Source of the DNA: Enterobacteriaceae bacterium RIT714
GTDB taxonomy: Bacteria > Pseudomonadota > Gammaproteobacteria > Enterobacterales > Enterobacteriaceae
Length of the DNA stretch: 64,000 nt
Assembly: GCA_009668015.1 (NCBI GenBank)
Contig: WJYB01000001.1
Span: 558,001 to 622,000 of the forward strand
Direction: 5' to 3'
Position 1 is the stretch's first letter; the number at the start of each line of letters is the position of its first letter. The notes under the pieces were generated by a model, which saw nothing but the letters and a program-made list of their open reading frames with translations, was not told where the DNA came from and ran no database searches. Position numbers and translations under genes: made by a program. This document shows positions 10,019 to 17,609 of this stretch, piece by piece.

Positions 10019-10782
10019 GCCTGTTAAGCGTCCGCAACATGTCCAAACGCTTCGGCGGCCTGACCGCCGTTGACGATGTCTCGCTGTCGATCAACGCCGG
10101 AGAAATTTATGGCCTGATCGGGCCAAACGGCGCCGGGAAAACCACCTGCTTTAACCTGATTACCGGGCTTTACCCGGCGGACAGCGGCGAGTTTTCGATC
10201 GCCGATCAACCCTATTTTCCAAAGCAGATCGAGAAAGTCACCGCCGCAGGGATTGCCCGCACGTTCCAGAACGTACGCCTGTTTAATGAAATGTCGGTGC
10301 TGGAAAATGTGATGGTGGGTCGCCACGTCCGCACCCGTAACGGGCTGTGGGCGGCGCTGACCCGCCACCGACGCGCCCGCGAAGAAGAAGCGCAAACTCG
10401 CGAGCAGGCCTGGCACTGGCTGGAATACACCGGGATCGCGAAATTCGCCCACTATCGCGCCTGCGATCTGGCTTACGGGCATCAGCGTCGTCTGGAAATC
10501 GCCCGCGCGCTGGCGACCGACCCGCTGCTGCTGGCTCTGGACGAACCCGCCGCCGGTATGAATGCCGCGGAAAAAAACGCGCTCGGAGAACTGCTGATGC
10601 GGATCCGCGATGACGGGAAAACCCTGCTGATGATCGAGCACGACGTCAAACTGGTGATGGGCATCTGCGACCGCCTGACGGTGCTGGATTACGGCAAAAC
10701 GCTGGCGACCGGTACACCCGATACCGTGCGTCGGGATCCGGCGGTGCTCGCCGCCTGGCTGGGAGGGAACGTTCATGTCTGA
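10015..10782 (+). CDS. ABC importer ATPase, LivG family
   Basis: This 255-residue nucleotide-binding subunit has a Walker A motif (GPNGAGKTT) near residue 36. LAYGHQRRLEIA replaces the usual LSGGQ, as is normal in LivG proteins. The Walker B is LLALDEPAAGMN and the switch histidine lies in MIEHDVKLV. The start overlaps the LivM-like stop by four bases, with AAGGAGG upstream. It pairs with the LivF-like ATPase that follows. Confidence 0.93.
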   Translation: MSLLSVRNMSKRFGGLTAVDDVSLSINAGEIYGLIGPNGAGKTTCFNLITGLYPADSGEFSIADQPYFPKQIEKVTAAGIARTFQNVRLFNEMSVLENVMVGRHVRTRNGLWAALTRHRRAREEEAQTREQAWHWLEYTGIAKFAHYRACDLAYGHQRRLEIARALATDPLLLALDEPAAGMNAAEKNALGELLMRIRDDGKTLLMIEHDVKLVMGICDRLTVLDYGKTLATGTPDTVRRDPAVLAAWLGGNVHV

Positions 10783-11494
10783 GTTACTGAAAGTGGAACG
10801 TCTTGACGTTCACTACGGCGGCATTCAGGCGGTGCGCGACGTTTCGTTCACCCTGCAAGAAGGCGAACAGGCGACGCTGATAGGCGCGAACGGCGCGGGC
10901 AAAAGCTCAACGGTGCGCGCCATCACCGGACTGGAAAGCTTCGGCGGCAACATTGTGTTTAACGGCCATCCGGTACGTAAGCGCAAAGCAGAAGCCCTGC
11001 TGCGTGACGGGCTGGTGATGGTCCCGGAGGGGCGCGGAATTTTCGCGCGCATGACCGTGCTGGAAAATTTACAGATGGGCGCCTGGCTTCGGCGTGACAC
11101 TGTCACCGTTAAAACTGAAATGGACGAAATTTTCGACCGTTTCCCGCGCCTCGGTGAGCGTCAACATCAGCTTGCCGGACTGCTCTCGGGCGGCGAGCAA
11201 CAGCTGCTGGCGCTTAACCGCGCCCTGCTCAGTCGCCCGCGCCTGCTGATCCTTGATGAACCCTCAATGGGGCTGGCGCCAAAGATGGTCGAGAACATTT
11301 TTCAGGTGATTAAAGGGCTGCGCGAAAGCGGCGTGGCTCTGCTGCTGATTGAACAGAATGCCCGGCTGGCGCTGGAAGTCACCGATCGGGCCTGGGTCAT
11401 GGACAGCGGCAGTATTGTTCATCATGGCGAATCAAAAGCCCTGCTGAACGACGACCAGATTGCACAAATTTATTTGGGTGAGATGCCCGTTTAA
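10775..11494 (+). CDS. ABC importer ATPase, LivF family
   Basis: This is the second ATPase of the importer (239 residues). It has Walker A GANGAGKSS at 37-45, signature LSGGEQQLLALNRAL, Walker B LLILDEPSMGLAP and the family-typical switch glutamine-asparagine in LIEQNARLA. It overlaps the LivG-like gene by eight bases, which supports translational coupling. Confidence 0.93.
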   Translation: MSELLKVERLDVHYGGIQAVRDVSFTLQEGEQATLIGANGAGKSSTVRAITGLESFGGNIVFNGHPVRKRKAEALLRDGLVMVPEGRGIFARMTVLENLQMGAWLRRDTVTVKTEMDEIFDRFPRLGERQHQLAGLLSGGEQQLLALNRALLSRPRLLILDEPSMGLAPKMVENIFQVIKGLRESGVALLLIEQNARLALEVTDRAWVMDSGSIVHHGESKALLNDDQIAQIYLGEMPV

Positions 11495-11520
11495 CACACC
11501 AACCAATACCAGGGAACATC

Positions 11521-12678
11521 ATGAAAACGTTAAAAATCAGTGCGCTCAGCGCCGCTATTCTGCTCAGTGGCTTTGCCTCAACTGCCGCGTGGTCTGCCGA
11601 CAGCGAAACCGTGGTCATTGGCCTCGCAGGCCCGTTGACCGGCCCGTCCGCACGTATCGGCAAAGATCTCGAAAACGGCGCGCAGCTGGCCATTGACGAC
11701 ATCAATAAACAACACCCGACCATCGGCGGCAAAGCAGTGACCTTCAAACTGCAGTCCGAAGATGACCAGTCCGATCCGCGTACCGCCGTTGCCGTCGCAC
11801 AGCGTCTGGTTGACAGCGATGTGGCTGGCGTTGTTGGCCACTGGAACACCGGCACCAGCATCCCGGCGGCCCGTGTTTATCACGACGCGGGGATCGCGCA
11901 GGTTGCGCCCGTCGCCACCGGTCATGCCTATACCAAACAGGGTTTTGATACCAGTTTCCGCGTGATGGGCCACGACGATGACGGCGGTCAGTTTGCCGGT
12001 GAATACGCGGTTAACACGCTGAAAGCCAAACGCATTGCGGTGATCGACGACCGTACCGCTTTCGGTCAGGGTCTGGCAGACGAATTTATTAAATCGCTGG
12101 AAGCGCAAGGCGTGAAGATCGTCGATCGCCAGTACGTTGACGACAAAACCGTCGACTTCAGCGCGGTGTTAACCGCTATTCGCAGCAAAAACGCCGACCT
12201 GATTTTCTTCGGCGGCGTCGATAGCCAGGCGGCACCGCTGGCGCGTCGTATCAAACAGCTGGGCATGAATGCCACGCTGATGGGCGCAGGCGGTTTTGTC
12301 AGCCAGACCTTCCTGCAGCTGGCCCAGAAAGAAGGCGATGGCGTTGTCGCGCTGGAGCCGGGTCTGCCGGTCGACCAGATGCCGGGCGGGAAAGCGTTCG
12401 AACAGGCGTATCAGTCGCGCTACCACACCCATATCGAGCTGCATGCCCCGTTCGCCTATGACGCAACCCGCGTGCTGGTTGCCGCGATGGAAAAAGCCGA
12501 CTCTGTCGATCCGTCAGAGTATCTGCCTGCGCTGCGCGCCATCAGTTATTCCGGCGTCACCGGACAGATCGCCTTTGATAAGCAGGGCAACCTGACATCA
12601 CCAACCTTTACCGTCTACAAAGTTGTCGAGGGTAAATGGCAGCCGCAAACCGTTCTGGGCGGCGCAAAAACGAAGTAA
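11521..12678 (+). CDS. Periplasmic amino-acid-type binding protein, LivK/LivJ family
   Basis: This 385-residue solute receptor of the importer has a Sec signal (about residues 1-26, ending AWSA before DSETVVIGLAGPLTG) and a type I periplasmic binding fold. Segments such as GKDLENGAQLAIDDIN and VVGHWNTGTSIPAARVYHDAG are typical of leucine/isoleucine/valine-binding relatives. E. coli LivJ and LivK bind branched-chain amino acids. Here the downstream hydrolases suggest an amino acid derivative as ligand, which is inference. A ribosome site (AGGGAA) precedes the ATG. Confidence 0.9.
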   Translation: MKTLKISALSAAILLSGFASTAAWSADSETVVIGLAGPLTGPSARIGKDLENGAQLAIDDINKQHPTIGGKAVTFKLQSEDDQSDPRTAVAVAQRLVDSDVAGVVGHWNTGTSIPAARVYHDAGIAQVAPVATGHAYTKQGFDTSFRVMGHDDDGGQFAGEYAVNTLKAKRIAVIDDRTAFGQGLADEFIKSLEAQGVKIVDRQYVDDKTVDFSAVLTAIRSKNADLIFFGGVDSQAAPLARRIKQLGMNATLMGAGGFVSQTFLQLAQKEGDGVVALEPGLPVDQMPGGKAFEQAYQSRYHTHIELHAPFAYDATRVLVAAMEKADSVDPSEYLPALRAISYSGVTGQIAFDKQGNLTSPTFTVYKVVEGKWQPQTVLGGAKTK

Positions 12679-12695
12679 CGCAGTGAGGCAATGTG

Positions 12696-13178
12696 ATGAG
12701 TGATAATAACGAGCTGGGCATTCTTGCCCGCCGCAAAATTGAAGCAGAAATTATTAAGCCGATTTATGAGATCCTGGTGCGCGAGATAGGCAAAGCGCGC
12801 GCTCAGGCGGTTATTGGTGAGGCGATTGAACAGGCGGCGATTGACGCTGGCGCGCATTTTGCCCGTCAGGAACCGAATGGCGCGGATGTGAAAAGCTTTA
12901 TCGCCCTGCAGTATCTGTGGGAAAAAGACAACGCGCTGGACGTTAAAGTGATCGACGCTGACGACCAGCAATACAATTATGACGTGACCCGCTGTCGCTA
13001 CGCCGAGATGTACCACGAAATGGGGCTGGGCGAGATAGGCCACCTGCTCTCCTGCGCGCGGGATGAGAAATTCATCGTCGGCTATGCGCCGGATGTTGAG
13101 CTGACGCGCACCACCACCATTATGCAGGGCGGCAAATGCTGCGATTTCCGCTACCACGTCAGGAAGGACAAAGCATGA
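12696..13178 (+). CDS. L-2-amino-thiazoline-4-carboxylic acid (ATC) hydrolase family protein
   Basis: This 160-residue protein matches the pattern of the ATC hydrolase family. It has a helical N-terminus, a central GLGEIGHLLSCARDEKF (C120, D123) and a C-terminal LTRTTTIMQGGKCCDFRYH (R138, C148, C149, D150). In Pseudomonas, ATC hydrolase opens the thiazoline ring to N-carbamoyl-L-cysteine, which a partner amidohydrolase cleaves to L-cysteine. The next gene is exactly such an amidohydrolase. The ATG at 12696 follows GAGG and aligns with the family better than a GTG three bases upstream. Its stop overlaps the next start (ATGA). The family is recognised by pattern, not by search, and the substrate is inferred. 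Confidence 0.75.
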   Translation: MSDNNELGILARRKIEAEIIKPIYEILVREIGKARAQAVIGEAIEQAAIDAGAHFARQEPNGADVKSFIALQYLWEKDNALDVKVIDADDQQYNYDVTRCRYAEMYHEMGLGEIGHLLSCARDEKFIVGYAPDVELTRTTTIMQGGKCCDFRYHVRKDKA

Positions 13179-14401
13179 TCCGGGTTGACGCACCGCGTCT
13201 GTGGTCCACGCTTGAGATGATGGCGCAAATCGGCGGGACGCCTGCCGGAGGTGTCACGCGTCTGGCGCTGAGCGAGGAGGACCGTATCGCCCGCAATCTG
13301 CTGAAAAGCTGGGCGCTGGAGGCCGGATTCAGCTGTGATGTGGATAGCATGGGCAACATGTTTATCCGTCGGGCGGGTCGCCATCGCGCGCTCGCGCCGG
13401 TCATGACCGGATCGCATGTGGATACCCAGCCGCTGGGGGGGAATTACGACGGCGTTTACGGCGTGCTGGCCGGGCTGGAGCTCCTGCGTACCCTCAACGA
13501 TAACCATATCGAAACCGAGCGCGATATTGTGCTGGTCAACTGGACGAATGAAGAAGGCGCGCGTTTTGCGCCAGCGATGCTCTCCTCAGGCGTCTGGACC
13601 GGACAGTTTAGCGAAGCCTACGCGCATGCCCGCGCCGACAGCGCCGGTGTCACGGTGGGCGAAGCGCTCGATGCTATCGGTTACCGCGGCGCGATGCCCG
13701 CTCGGGCGTTTCCCGTACACGCGTGCTATGAATTGCATATCGAACAGGGACCGATTCTGGAAGATGAAGCGATTGATATCGGACTGGTGCGTGCGGCGAT
13801 GGGTCAGCGCTGGTTCACGCTGACGCTGGACGGATTCGCCGCTCACGCGGGGACGACGCCGATGCACAGCCGCCGCGATGCGTTAACCGCCTTTGCCGAG
13901 CTGGCACTGATGGTGGAAGAGATTGGCTATCAGCACCAGCCGGACGGTCGGGCGACGATTGGCATGGCACAGATTACCCCCAACTCCCGCAACGTCGTGC
14001 CGTCGCGGGTGGTGTGCAGCGTAGAGTTCCGTCATCCACAAAGCGAGGTGCTGGAGGCCATGGAAGAGGCTCTGCATCACGCCGCGCAGGGGCTCTCCAC
14101 CCGCGGAGTGTCAGCAAATGTTGAGCGTATTTTCGATTATGAGCCGATAGCCTTTGATGCTGCGTGCCTGGCGCGAAGTGAAAATGCGGTCAACGCGCTG
14201 GGTTATTCAGCAAAACCGATGGTTTCCGGTGCCGGGCACGATACCTGTTATGTCAGTAAAATCGCCCCGGCCAGTATGATCTTTATTCCGTGCGTTAAAG
14301 GCATCAGCCATAACGAAGCCGAAAACATTTTGCCGTCGTGGTCGGCGAAAGGCGCGAACGTATTACTGCACAGCGTATTAAGCGCTGCGATGGAACGTTA
14401 A
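13175..14401 (+). CDS. M20-family N-carbamoyl-L-amino-acid (possibly N-carbamoyl-L-cysteine) hydrolase
   Basis: This 408-residue binuclear-metal amidohydrolase belongs to the HyuC/AllC/AtcC group. Metal-binding and catalytic motifs are visible: TGSHVDTQPLGGNYDGVYG (H81, D92), NEEGARFAPAM (E126/E127), HIEQGP (H188), the dimerisation-domain AAHAGTTPM, and a C-terminal SGAGHDT and KGISHNEAE. Allantoate or ureido-propionate hydrolysis is possible from the fold alone, but no purine or hydantoin gene is nearby. The preceding ATC-hydrolase gene favours carbamoyl-cysteine cleavage to cysteine, CO2 and ammonia. The start at 13175 has AGGAAGGA upstream and couples to the previous stop. It is the last gene of the operon. 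Confidence 0.85.
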   Translation: MIRVDAPRLWSTLEMMAQIGGTPAGGVTRLALSEEDRIARNLLKSWALEAGFSCDVDSMGNMFIRRAGRHRALAPVMTGSHVDTQPLGGNYDGVYGVLAGLELLRTLNDNHIETERDIVLVNWTNEEGARFAPAMLSSGVWTGQFSEAYAHARADSAGVTVGEALDAIGYRGAMPARAFPVHACYELHIEQGPILEDEAIDIGLVRAAMGQRWFTLTLDGFAAHAGTTPMHSRRDALTAFAELALMVEEIGYQHQPDGRATIGMAQITPNSRNVVPSRVVCSVEFRHPQSEVLEAMEEALHHAAQGLSTRGVSANVERIFDYEPIAFDAACLARSENAVNALGYSAKPMVSGAGHDTCYVSKIAPASMIFIPCVKGISHNEAENILPSWSAKGANVLLHSVLSAAMER

Positions 14402-14423
14402 GCCCTCTTTTTTGCCTTCTACA

Positions 14424-14450
14424 ACCCCCTTTTCGCCAGCAAAAGGGGGT
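14424..14450 (+). terminator. Strong hairpin after the ATC operon, without a T tract
   Basis: ACCCCCTTTT (14424-14433) pairs perfectly with AAAAGGGGGT (14441-14450) around CGCCAGC. It is followed by GTTCC, so a classical U tail is missing. It may still end transcription or protect the 3' end. It sits exactly at the edge of the transposase relic. Confidence 0.5.
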
Positions 14451-14456
14451 GTTCCA

Positions 14457-14667
14457 CTCCTCTCTTTCATCAAGCGAAAGCGCTAATCGGTGCCGCTTTC
14501 GCACGGGAGGACGGTAGCCACCAGTCTGGTGGATAGTGGGCATAATAGAAGAATGATATCTGTCGAACATTCTGGCGATATCATGCAGGGAATCACCTTG
14601 CTTATATCTGTCCCAGATAATCGCCTTCTGGCTCTGGCGTGTAGTTAATCCGAGTTCTTCGTTTCAT
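14457..14667 (-). pseudogene. IS30-family transposase N-terminal fragment with a frameshift
   Basis: The frame opens with MKRRTRINYTPE at 14667. It then shifts by one base (an apparent extra C in GAGCCAGAAG) into a frame reading KAIIWDRYKQGDSLHDIARM, followed by FDRYHSSIMPTIHQTGGYRP and a short arginine-rich segment ending DEREE near 14457. This is the helix-turn-helix N-terminus of IS30-family transposases. The catalytic DDE domain and both terminal repeats are absent. The fragment marks an old insertion at the left edge of the accessory island. Confidence 0.8.
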
Positions 14668-14801
14668 CGCAACGTCCCCCTTGATTAAGGATAGCGTTGC
14701 ATCGACCCGTTGAACGCACAGCCAGGAGCGGACTTTTAGTCGTTCCAGAAATATCTCATGCCGTGGCCAAATTTTGTCGACCACTACACATTAAGGCGGC
14801 A

Positions 14802-15458
14802 ATGAGATACGCTCATTTTGCGTCGGAACATTTCAATGAAGCCAGACTTTGCCACACTAAACAACATGGACTGGATGATGTTATGGAAAATAAATATACA
14901 CATGACTTACACGAGATTCTGTGTTTAAAAACGTTCGGTGAAGCTTTCGAAGCTTATCGCGTCGATGATTACGACAGAATGATCACCGAATGGGCAGAAA
15001 GAGAGCTACTCTCCCACAATAGCTCTGAAACCTTATTAATTTTAGCCTCCCTCAATTTAGATAAACATCCTGACTCAGATGCGATTGAGCGCTACCTTCA
15101 TGCCTATATGCATGAAAAAAACATGATTATCCCTGACATCAGCACTAGTTCAATTACGTGGCTAAGGATTAAGGCTTGGTATCTGATGCAAGCTGATTCT
15201 TCCACAGAAATAGAGTTACGGTTGCATCAAATCCCTGCTTTTCACCTGGCTCTTGGTTCCCGTATCGTCAGCAACATCTGCTGGCAGCTTTACGGCATAT
15301 ACGATGAACTCTTTGATGATTGGGGGCCCGACTATCCCTCTAAGGCCTCAGCGATGAGCGAAGCAGACATTCTTGATTTTGTGAAATGCCGCGTGAAACC
15401 TTTCTATCGTGTTCTCTGTAGCTCCGATTGGGCCTGGGTTTTGGCCCGAGCAGTATAA
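14802..15458 (+). CDS. Hypothetical protein of unknown function, accessory island
   Basis: This protein of 218 residues is acidic, soluble and mainly helical in appearance, with no signal peptide or membrane segment. The N-terminal half contains CLKTFGEAFEAYRVDDYDRM and the C-terminal half is aromatic-rich with DDWGPDYPSKASAMS. I do not recognise the family. I chose the ATG at 14802 because AAGGCGG lies five bases upstream. An internal ATG at 14883 is also possible. Lower GC and the adjoining transposase relic suggest horizontal acquisition. Being next to two immunity-like genes, it may be an immunity or accessory protein, which is only inference. Confidence 0.55.
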   Translation: MRYAHFASEHFNEARLCHTKQHGLDDVMENKYTHDLHEILCLKTFGEAFEAYRVDDYDRMITEWAERELLSHNSSETLLILASLNLDKHPDSDAIERYLHAYMHEKNMIIPDISTSSITWLRIKAWYLMQADSSTEIELRLHQIPAFHLALGSRIVSNICWQLYGIYDELFDDWGPDYPSKASAMSEADILDFVKCRVKPFYRVLCSSDWAWVLARAV

Positions 15459-15554
15459 GTAATCTCTTGTCTGCAAAGTGCCATGAGCGGACGTTAGACA
15501 AAAGTAGTGTCCCTTTTTATAAGTGCCTTATTTTTAATCAAATGAAAGCCCCCC

Positions 15555-16097
15555 TTAAGTCACCTGACCATAATACCAGCGTTCTCCCGTAAACCACTCA
15601 TCACGGTCCTCACTTCCATAATATTCGAGAGTGATACCGATTTCCTGTAAGTTAGCAGGGAGAACGAGTCCCCACTCAGCTGCAAGGCTACGATCTTTGA
15701 GCAAAGCCGAAGCACCATTTTCAGAACGACCTTCAGCTATAAAGCCTTGAAAATATTCTTCAGATCGATAAAGACAGACCTCACTTGTAAACATATCAGG
15801 AAGACATACGACAGCGGTAATTCGAGGGCTGTAATTCATACCAGCAGTAGCCGTTATGAGGTTTGAACATGCATTAATCAAAGCTTGCGCACAAGCCGTT
15901 TTGGTTTTAAGCGTGCTGCATTTCCCCTCAACGATATTAATATCTACTGGAATTTTAAAATTCCAGTAATGCTCATCTTCTGAGAAAATGCTACGTTCGG
16001 GGTTGTGAAAAGTACTAGCCCAACGGTTAAGAGCTTTGATGCGTCGGGGAATATTTCTGATTTTGGTTCGATAGTCTCTGTTAAGTCGTCTACTCAT
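15555..16097 (-). CDS. DUF3916-like protein
   Basis: This 180-residue protein starts MSRRLNRDYRTKIRNIPRRI and contains FHNPERSIFSEDEHYWNFKI, VVCLPDMFTSEVCLYRSEEY and a C-terminal GSEDRDEWFTGERWYYG. The pattern fits the DUF3916 family, whose function is unknown and whose members often sit among toxin-immunity or mobile genes. There are no catalytic motifs, signal peptide or membrane spans. The ribosome site is weak. It converges on the gene at 14802. The family call is from memory. Confidence 0.6.
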   Translation of the reverse strand: MSRRLNRDYRTKIRNIPRRIKALNRWASTFHNPERSIFSEDEHYWNFKIPVDINIVEGKCSTLKTKTACAQALINACSNLITATAGMNYSPRITAVVCLPDMFTSEVCLYRSEEYFQGFIAEGRSENGASALLKDRSLAAEWGLVLPANLQEIGITLEYYGSEDRDEWFTGERWYYGQVT

Positions 16098-16345
16098 GAA
16101 TAATTTACTTTTAAGCTCGTCAAACAGTTCGAATTGTGTCCCTACACAAAAGCATTCTATCCTAATTTGTTCAGCTTATCGTTATGCATGTAATCTAACG
16201 CACCGCAATCGGCTTGCGAGAAATTATGTCCGCTCCTCGCTCACAACGGAACAAGGTTCAATTATTTGATGCTGTTATTCCTTTAAGTAAGGTGATCCAA
16301 CTCATTCTGCCCCGTAAGGGGCGTGAACAGCTTCGCGCTGATTGT

Positions 16346-17272
16346 CTATGTTTCTTTCTGCCGTTCCGCAAGAGCATGCCTTGCTGCGCTTGATGCCCAT
16401 TCATCAGATTGGTCAAGGTGTTCAATCTCTGACTCTGCTATCGGCGTTACACGGATCAGCGGAACGGAACCGAAAGGCAAATTATCAATCTTACGGCCAT
16501 CACGGCTGAGGATGATTCGGGTCATTGGGCTATATTCGTCTGTAAGAGTGCAAAACAGGATTGCAACATATTTTTCAACATCGGCAGCAACCTGATACCC
16601 ATCGGCCACGAGATCCCCCAGCTTAATCAAGAGATGAGCCCAGTCATCACTCTCGTGGCTGGTAAAACTCGAAGCGTCTAATTCCATGAAGAGTTCGCAT
16701 CCTACGCCATTTTCCGGGTCTGCAATGCCAGCCCAGGGCGTCGAGAGGCCATCAGTGGCCAGCGTTAATTGGGTGTTGTTCTTAATATCGAGTACTCGAC
16801 GATGGGGCCCGAACCATTCCGTCTGGTTGTGTACGTTCGCGTCATTTTGTTCAACCTTAAAGCCATCTGAGACGCTGCCATACTTTTCCCAAAATGCTCG
16901 CCTTGCGACAGAAGCTGCCTCATAAATCGGGTCATGAGGACCACGCGGCACAATTGTCTCATCGAATAGTGTTTCAACCGTTACACGCCCACGTATTAAC
17001 GGTATTTTAGACCTTGTCCAGTGAACGATAACCTTATTAAAGGGCTGTATCTGTGATGCTTCGAGTTTTGCGACAACTTCCCGGACCTTCTGAAAGGAGT
17101 GGTTACCCTCTGCAACATGACTACCATCGGCATACATGTAGCCTCCGGTTTGTGAGGAGACTCCAGCCTGTTCGGTGATAAAGAACCATTCTCCGTCCAC
17201 GGCGCCTGCGGGTGCTTTGTCTAAGGCCGAGCGTAAATCCCTTGCTGCATCAGAGTTTGAATATGCTGTCAT
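16346..17272 (-). CDS. Uncharacterised protein with a suppressor-of-fused-like C-terminal half
   Basis: This 308-residue soluble protein divides into two parts. The N-terminal ~110 residues (GEWFFITEQAGVSSQTGGYM and following) are unrecognised. The C-terminal ~150 residues (LTLATDGLSTPW, GCELFMELD, WAHLLIKLGDLV, LPFGSVPLIRVTPIAESEIE) follow the layout of SUFU-family domains, which serve in bacteria as immunity proteins in polymorphic toxin systems. No toxin gene is adjacent. The SUFU assignment is tentative. The 248-base gap to its left contains a short plus-strand frame (16226-16393) that I could not assign. Confidence 0.5.
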   Translation of the reverse strand: MTAYSNSDAARDLRSALDKAPAGAVDGEWFFITEQAGVSSQTGGYMYADGSHVAEGNHSFQKVREVVAKLEASQIQPFNKVIVHWTRSKIPLIRGRVTVETLFDETIVPRGPHDPIYEAASVARRAFWEKYGSVSDGFKVEQNDANVHNQTEWFGPHRRVLDIKNNTQLTLATDGLSTPWAGIADPENGVGCELFMELDASSFTSHESDDWAHLLIKLGDLVADGYQVAADVEKYVAILFCTLTDEYSPMTRIILSRDGRKIDNLPFGSVPLIRVTPIAESEIEHLDQSDEWASSAARHALAERQKET

Positions 17273-17609
17273 ACCTGTGCTTTAGCCTCACGTCTTATGC
17301 ATCATACTTAGTTTAACTTTTTCAAAATTATAGTATTAATTATCTTTCAGCCAGACAAACTGAAAAACGCCTACCGGGATTAGCTACCCTCTGCCTGCAG
17401 ACGAGACCGGTTTTGCACGTAAAAGTACCAAATTCCGCTCTTCGCTCAAAGCTGCCGGTCATGCCTGATTAAAAAGCGGGCTTAACGTAGGATATTTTCC
17501 GTTTTCCAGGCGGAACCCGAGAAGTAGGAAACCCGCAGAATTGATTATTCAGAGGTGCAGGAAAAAAAAGAGCCCGTGCATCACCTGGACTCTTTCTTTC
17601 ATCTCTCGG
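17273..17609. other. Gene-free interval between the island and smvA
   Basis: About 340 bases with no frame I can support. The only structure seen is the smvA terminator at its right end. No direct or inverted repeat marking an island boundary was found by eye. Confidence 0.5.
17561..17598 (-). terminator. Rho-independent terminator of smvA
   Basis: On the minus strand AAAGAGTCC pairs with GGGCTCTTT (one G-U pair) around an 11-base loop and runs into a tract of eight T residues, shortly after the smvA stop. Confidence 0.85.

Noticed and set aside
16226-16393. Short plus-strand frame starting MSAPRSQRNKVQLFD
   Set aside because: About 55 codons, overlaps the end of the SUFU-like gene and matches nothing I recognise; kept only as a remark.
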